A program made the position numbers and the translations under genes. From Loripinus fragilis (Eukaryota > Mollusca > Bivalvia > Lucinida > Lucinidae), in contig OZ026521.1 of the NCBI GenBank assembly GCA_964019695.1, positions 32,027,601 through 32,091,600 on the forward strand: DNA of 64,000 bases, written 5' to 3'. The notes below the pieces were generated by a model that saw only the letters and a program-made list of their open reading frames with translations, had not been told where the DNA came from and did no database searches. Of this stretch, positions 37,869 to 43,800 are shown in pieces; within the stretch, counting starts at the first letter, position 1, and the number at the start of each line of letters is the position of its first letter.

Positions 37869-40800
37869 GGACGGACGGACGGATGGGCAGACGGACGGAC
37901 AGATGGACGGACGGACAGACAGACAGACAGACTATTTGTTTGATTAACCCTTTGCCTACATGTCATCTGTTGATAATTTTTGCAAACAGTTTAGATCCAG
38001 ATCAGGCCCAACAAAATGTTGGGCCTGATCTGGATCCAAACTTTTAGACACTTTGACAGTATATTCCTATAAGAATTTTACAAACATGTTGATTTTGAAA
38101 AGAAATCTGCAGTTTACATTAAATCATACAAAATTACCCAATGTCAAATCCAAACTGTTTTTGACACTCTGATGGTATTCCTGAATTTTTTTTTACAAAA
38201 AGTTGATGTTAAGAAAAGAAATCTGCAGATGACATCAAATCATACAAAATTACCCAATAGGCAAAGAGTTTTAAAATAAGCATCAACTCACCAATAAAGA
38301 GCGGACTGATGGTCTGAAGAAGTTTGTTGGGTCGTCATACTTGTCGTAAAGATGGATCCGACTCATCAGGAATGGCGCACTAACCATATCCACTAGAAGA
38401 AAAAAACATGCATGTTCATTCTTAATCATGGTTCATTCTTAATCATGCACAGAACAAAATATTTAGTTGGGACGATTCTTTTGAATGCCAAAAATGTACG
38501 TTTTGGTTGATGATTTTTTATTATTATTATTCTTATCAAGAGGCCTGGCCATGCGGTTATAAAACTTTTTTCATGCTCAACTAAACTGAACATCATAAAT
38601 GTTAAAATGCCACAAATTGTTAGGTCCAAGCCCAACTAACAAAAATTCTGACAACAGTCATTGCAGACCAGGATCAGATGCAGCAGAATGTAGCATCTGA
38701 TCACGGCCTACATTTAACAGAGAGGATCCAATTTTTGTGGTAAAACATTGGTTTGACATGCTCACTCTTTAAGTAAACAAGAAGGCCCTAGGGCCCTGGA
38801 GATCTCACCTGAATCCTGGCACATTAAGTTATGATGTATTGGCCTGTGGCTTAAGAGATATCATTTAAAGGTACCTCTATTTTTAGCACTGGTGGCCATT
38901 TCTAATCAATTTTGGTAGAAGGCATCATGAGGAATATTTGTGAAATTATTTTTGAATTTGGATCAGTGGTTCAGTAGGAGATGTTATTTAAAGATATTTC
39001 TTATCTAGAGCTCTGGTTGCCTTTTTGTTCAGCACAGCCAAACCATTTGTGCAATTTTGGTTCTGGGCATTATGAGGAACATTTCTGTGAAATGATATTG
39101 AATTTGAACCAGTGGTTCAGGAGGAGATGCTGTTTAAAGATATTTCTTATCTAGAGCTCTGGTGGCCCCTTTATTCAGCGGAGTGAAACCATTTGTGCAA
39201 TATTTGGTAGAAGGCATCATAATGAACATTTAGAGCTCTGGCGGCCCTTTTGTTCAGCGGAGCCAAACCATTTGTGCACTTTTGGTAGAAGGCATCATTA
39301 GGAACAATTCTGTGAAATTATTTTGAATTTGGACCAGTGGTTCAGGAGGAGATGCTGTTTAAAGATATTTCTGATCTAGAGCTCTTGTGGCCCCTTTGTT
39401 CAGCAGAGCAGAACCATTTGCGCAATTTTGGTAGAGGGCATCATGAGGAACAATTCTGTAAAAATTATTTTGAATTTGGACCATTAGTTCAGGAGTAGAT
39501 GTCATTTAAGGACATTCCTTATCTAGAGCTTTGTATAGCAGAGCGGAACCATTGTGCAATTTTGGTAGAGGGTGTCATGAGGAACAAATCTGTGAAATTA
39601 TTTTGCATTTGGACCATTGGTTCAGGAGGAAATGTCATTTAAAAGTTCTTATCTAGAATTCTGGTGGCCCTCGTGTTCGGTCGAGCAGAACAATTTATGC
39701 AATTTTGGTAGAGGGCATTATGGGGAACATGATAAAAATTATTTTAAATTTGGACCTGTGGTCTAGGAGACTTTGTTTAAAGAAAAAGTTTAGTCACAAT
39801 GGACAACGGACAAAGAACGATCAGAACAGCTCACCTTGAGCATTTGGCATAGGGGAGCTAAAAATATAGGAAAAAACAAAGTGAATTTTTAAAAGTGGCT
39901 CTAATTCAGTATTTATTGTGAATGGCTACATGCTCTCTATAAATAAAGTGTGGGTGAATGTTTCATAGTGAGCAATATTAAAAATTAAAAAAAAATGTGT
40001 TTATAACACACTGTGCTCCCATATACATGCATATTCATATTAGGGTGATGCCATTATTTAAAATTTGCCATTCAAAATAATTAAGGTATACCCACCTAAA
40101 ATACTGTCCCATCCAACGAGACAATATTTACCCTAAATAACAGATATTACAACCATGCTCTCACAACATATTTTTACCTGAACTACCACATACCATTAGC
40201 TGTAAAAAGGTTTTGCAAAAAGACTGTAGAAAAACATATACATTGTTTACCACCTCAATGGTTATATATATATAGTCCTTAAAAGCTGATTTTAGCCAGT
40301 ACAGGAGACTTATGTACTTATGCCAAGACTCAGACATGCTTGCCTGTCCAAGCCTTACCTGCTGGCACACGTAAAGTATGGAAGCAGTAAAAAGCTCAGA
40401 CTGAAAACCAGATTTCTAGTCCCACTGGCATTGACTTTAAACATATGCAATACACACCAAAATCTTGTGAACTTGGTCATTTTACAAAAAATGTATTCTT
40501 GGCCTTTGTTTTCCTGCTGCATGGCCATATTTGAAAACATGGGAAGTATCCATTTAGTTTTGGCCCTTTTGAGTGCAAAAGGGTTAAAAGCAATTCAGTG
40601 ATACAGACATGGGCCTAAAGCAAAGAGGGGAAAGCTGCATGTTTCAGACAACCCAATCATGCCTTATTTTTGACAAAATAGATATTTAAATATCCATGTA
40701 TTTTACTGGGTATTTACTAAAAATCACAACGGAAAATCCTTGATCCTAATGTTGTTAATTTCACTAGTAACATCTATTAATGTTGCATCACCTATAAAGT

Positions 40801-43800
40801 TTCAATCTGATTAAAAGTTGGTGGTATTACAACATCTATTGATATCAGTTAATTCCTGTGGTTCTGTTGTTTGTAGGAAACAAGCATAATAAAAAATCTT
40901 TCAGGAATCTCATCAGAGTGTCAAATAGTTTGGATACATATCAGGCCCAATGTTTTGTCAGGCCTGATCTGGGTCCAAACTGTTCGCAAAAGTTATCAGC
41001 AGATGCCTGGGACAAAGAAGTATATACCTACCCTCATTATCTGTAACAAAGTTCTTGTTCACCCAATTGTTAAACCAGGTTTTCTCCTCCTTGTGTTCTG
41101 ATTCGCACTGAAAACAAAAAAATATTATTAATTCTTTGTCTACTAGTGTCTTCTGCTGATAACCTTAGCAAACAGTTTGGATCCAGATCAGGCCCAACAA
41201 AATGTTGGGCCTGATCTGGATTCAAACTGCTTGACACTCTGATGGTATCACTGAAAGAACTTTTCAAAAAAGTTGATTTTGAAGAAAAAAAATCAGCAGA
41301 TGACAAAAATGCATGAAAATTACCCAGTAGGCAAAAAAATAATGGCTTTTTTATACTGGATACTTTGGCATGTGCTTTAGTAAACAGTGAAGATCCAGAT
41401 GAAAATGCCACATCATGAGGCATTTCATCAGGGTCTGCAATGTTTGCAAAAATAAAAATATCCATCACATACATGTGATAACCTGATGATGGTCATGAGG
41501 GAGATTTAATTTTCAGATGAGGGAGATCAGGGTCTCAATGAGGGAGATTTTTCGAAGTTACAGAAAGGTGTACTTAAACGACTTATTGATGTCTCTAACC
41601 CCCTTCATTCTGGTGGATTATCCTATACACAATGATATAATAAGTATGGAATAGTCCATTTTGTACTTTAAATGGTTTTGACAGGCAAAATTCATTTAAA
41701 ATGATGTATATTTTTCATATCTTAATAAACAGTGCAGACACTGATGAAATGCCACTGTTTGGGTCTTCACTGTTTGCCAAAGTACCTGTTTACTACTACT
41801 GTTTTACCAGTACCTAGACAACAAAAATTTATCAAAGTAATACAGGCTTGTGTTTATTATTGTGTTCTGCACATAAAATGTTTAAACAGGGCTGATAAAG
41901 ATCAAACTTAAGTGTATGTTTATTGGTTCCAATCTGGTAGGTAGTCAACCTTTCCTTACATGGAACACCTCCATTCAGTTTATAACCCCTGAGTGGGGTA
42001 TTTTTTCAGCATATATCAGGTTGTAAACAATTGATAATATATATGACGCCAATTTTAAAATTATATTAGCTTTTTACTTAAGAGTTTAAATGCTAGTTTT
42101 TATAGTGATTAAAAGCTTGCAGTCAATGTCGTCCTCGGTAGAATATATATTTATAAAATACTTTAATTGAAAATGTTGAAATTTGGAAAATATATATTAA
42201 GATAAGTGAATAATCGCCTTGAAATTCAAGAATTTGCTAAAATATGTTGCAACAAGGGAGCTAACTAAAAAAACGTCATTGCATAGTTACCTTGAAAATG
42301 CTTCTTATCGGAGATCATGGGTTTTTACGAATATTTTTTTCTGACAAAATCAACTTCAGTGAGCCATCACATCATAAAAATACCTTATAATTTAAAGGTT
42401 TCTGTTTAAAAATGATAGATTTAGATGTCTGAGAATGCAGAGAAAGGCACATCAGCGTGCGTCACTCTGTTTGGAGAGAGGAGCAATCTTTGGCTTTGTC
42501 TTGCATCTCATCTCATGCCTGTAATCTCGGACCCACTGACTTTATACTGGGTCCGAGCTGTAATGTCTGGTGAGTGATGCTGAAGGACGAATTGCACTCT
42601 GTCCCATTTCTCACTACGCTTGATGGAAAGTCAGCTTGAAAGGGAGACTTGTATTTTTTCTTCTTTGCGGGCGGTGATCTTTCAAAAAGTTCAGAGTCTA
42701 CAATATGTACGCAAAGACGTCATGGTGATAAGCGTGCCATACGAGTGCCCTCATTGAGAGATTATTGTGTTTATTTCATGCACAGTATGACACCATATAT
42801 ATTATGATTATCTGACCGTTACCAGTAGCGTTCAATTGCCGACAGCTGTTAAAAGTGTGTGCCGATCGCCGTAAAAATGGTCGCTTGCGAAAATATCATT
42901 ATAGCAAAATTCAAAATGCGGGAGATTGCGTTGCCCGCACGGGAGTGCGGGAGATAGGGTTGAAATTCGGGAGCCTCCCGCATGATCCGGGAGGTATCAC
43001 ATGTATGCCATCAGAAGAAATGGCAAAATGATGCTGGATGCAAATGCTTATCAGAGCAAAGGAAAGCAAGATTAAAATTTATTAAAATATTTCCAGTTTT
43101 AAAAAATTGACTTAACCCTTTGTATACTGGCAACCTCTAAATGAGAACTTTGGCAAACAGTGAACACCGGTTTAGATGAACACAAATTTTTTGCATAAAA
43201 TTGTAAATATTTTCTTACCCATAACGTTTAGCATATATTTTGGGTGCTCAAAAGAACAGTCTCATTGAGACAGTTCTTTTGAGTACCCACAACATATGTT
43301 TTGGTTGAGAGATAAGAATATATTTTTCTGTTACGTACTCTTAACTAAAGTCCTGGTGAAGACCCAGATGCTGTATTCCATCAGGGTCTGCACTGTTTGC
43401 TAAAATTAAAACATGTTACCTTCAGGGACAGAAATACATCATAATTTAGAAACTTCTACCTGCAACCCCTTTAAATACAAAATGGGTAATCCCATACTTA
43501 TTGTATCAATATGTATGGAAAAATCCATCGGAATACAAAGGGTATAAAATGGCACAATATCAATTCTCTGTAAGTGAATTCCATACCACTGCATTTGAGG
43601 TGAGTACAGAGCATTGAGACTGACTTAAATAAATCCCCAATTAAGAAAACACAGCGCTATATCATATGACAAAGATTTATTTGGCCTTACCCCTGCTAGA
43701 GGCAACTCCAGAGAGACCGCTTCAGCCTCCTCACACAAACGCCTGAATGGACAGTGGATCTTGGTATAAATCTTATCGCCAATCACCTCTGTCTGCTTCT

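Noticed and set aside
37781..38047. 88-codon ORF across the ACAG microsatellite
   Set aside because: Low-complexity repeat translation running into a MITE.
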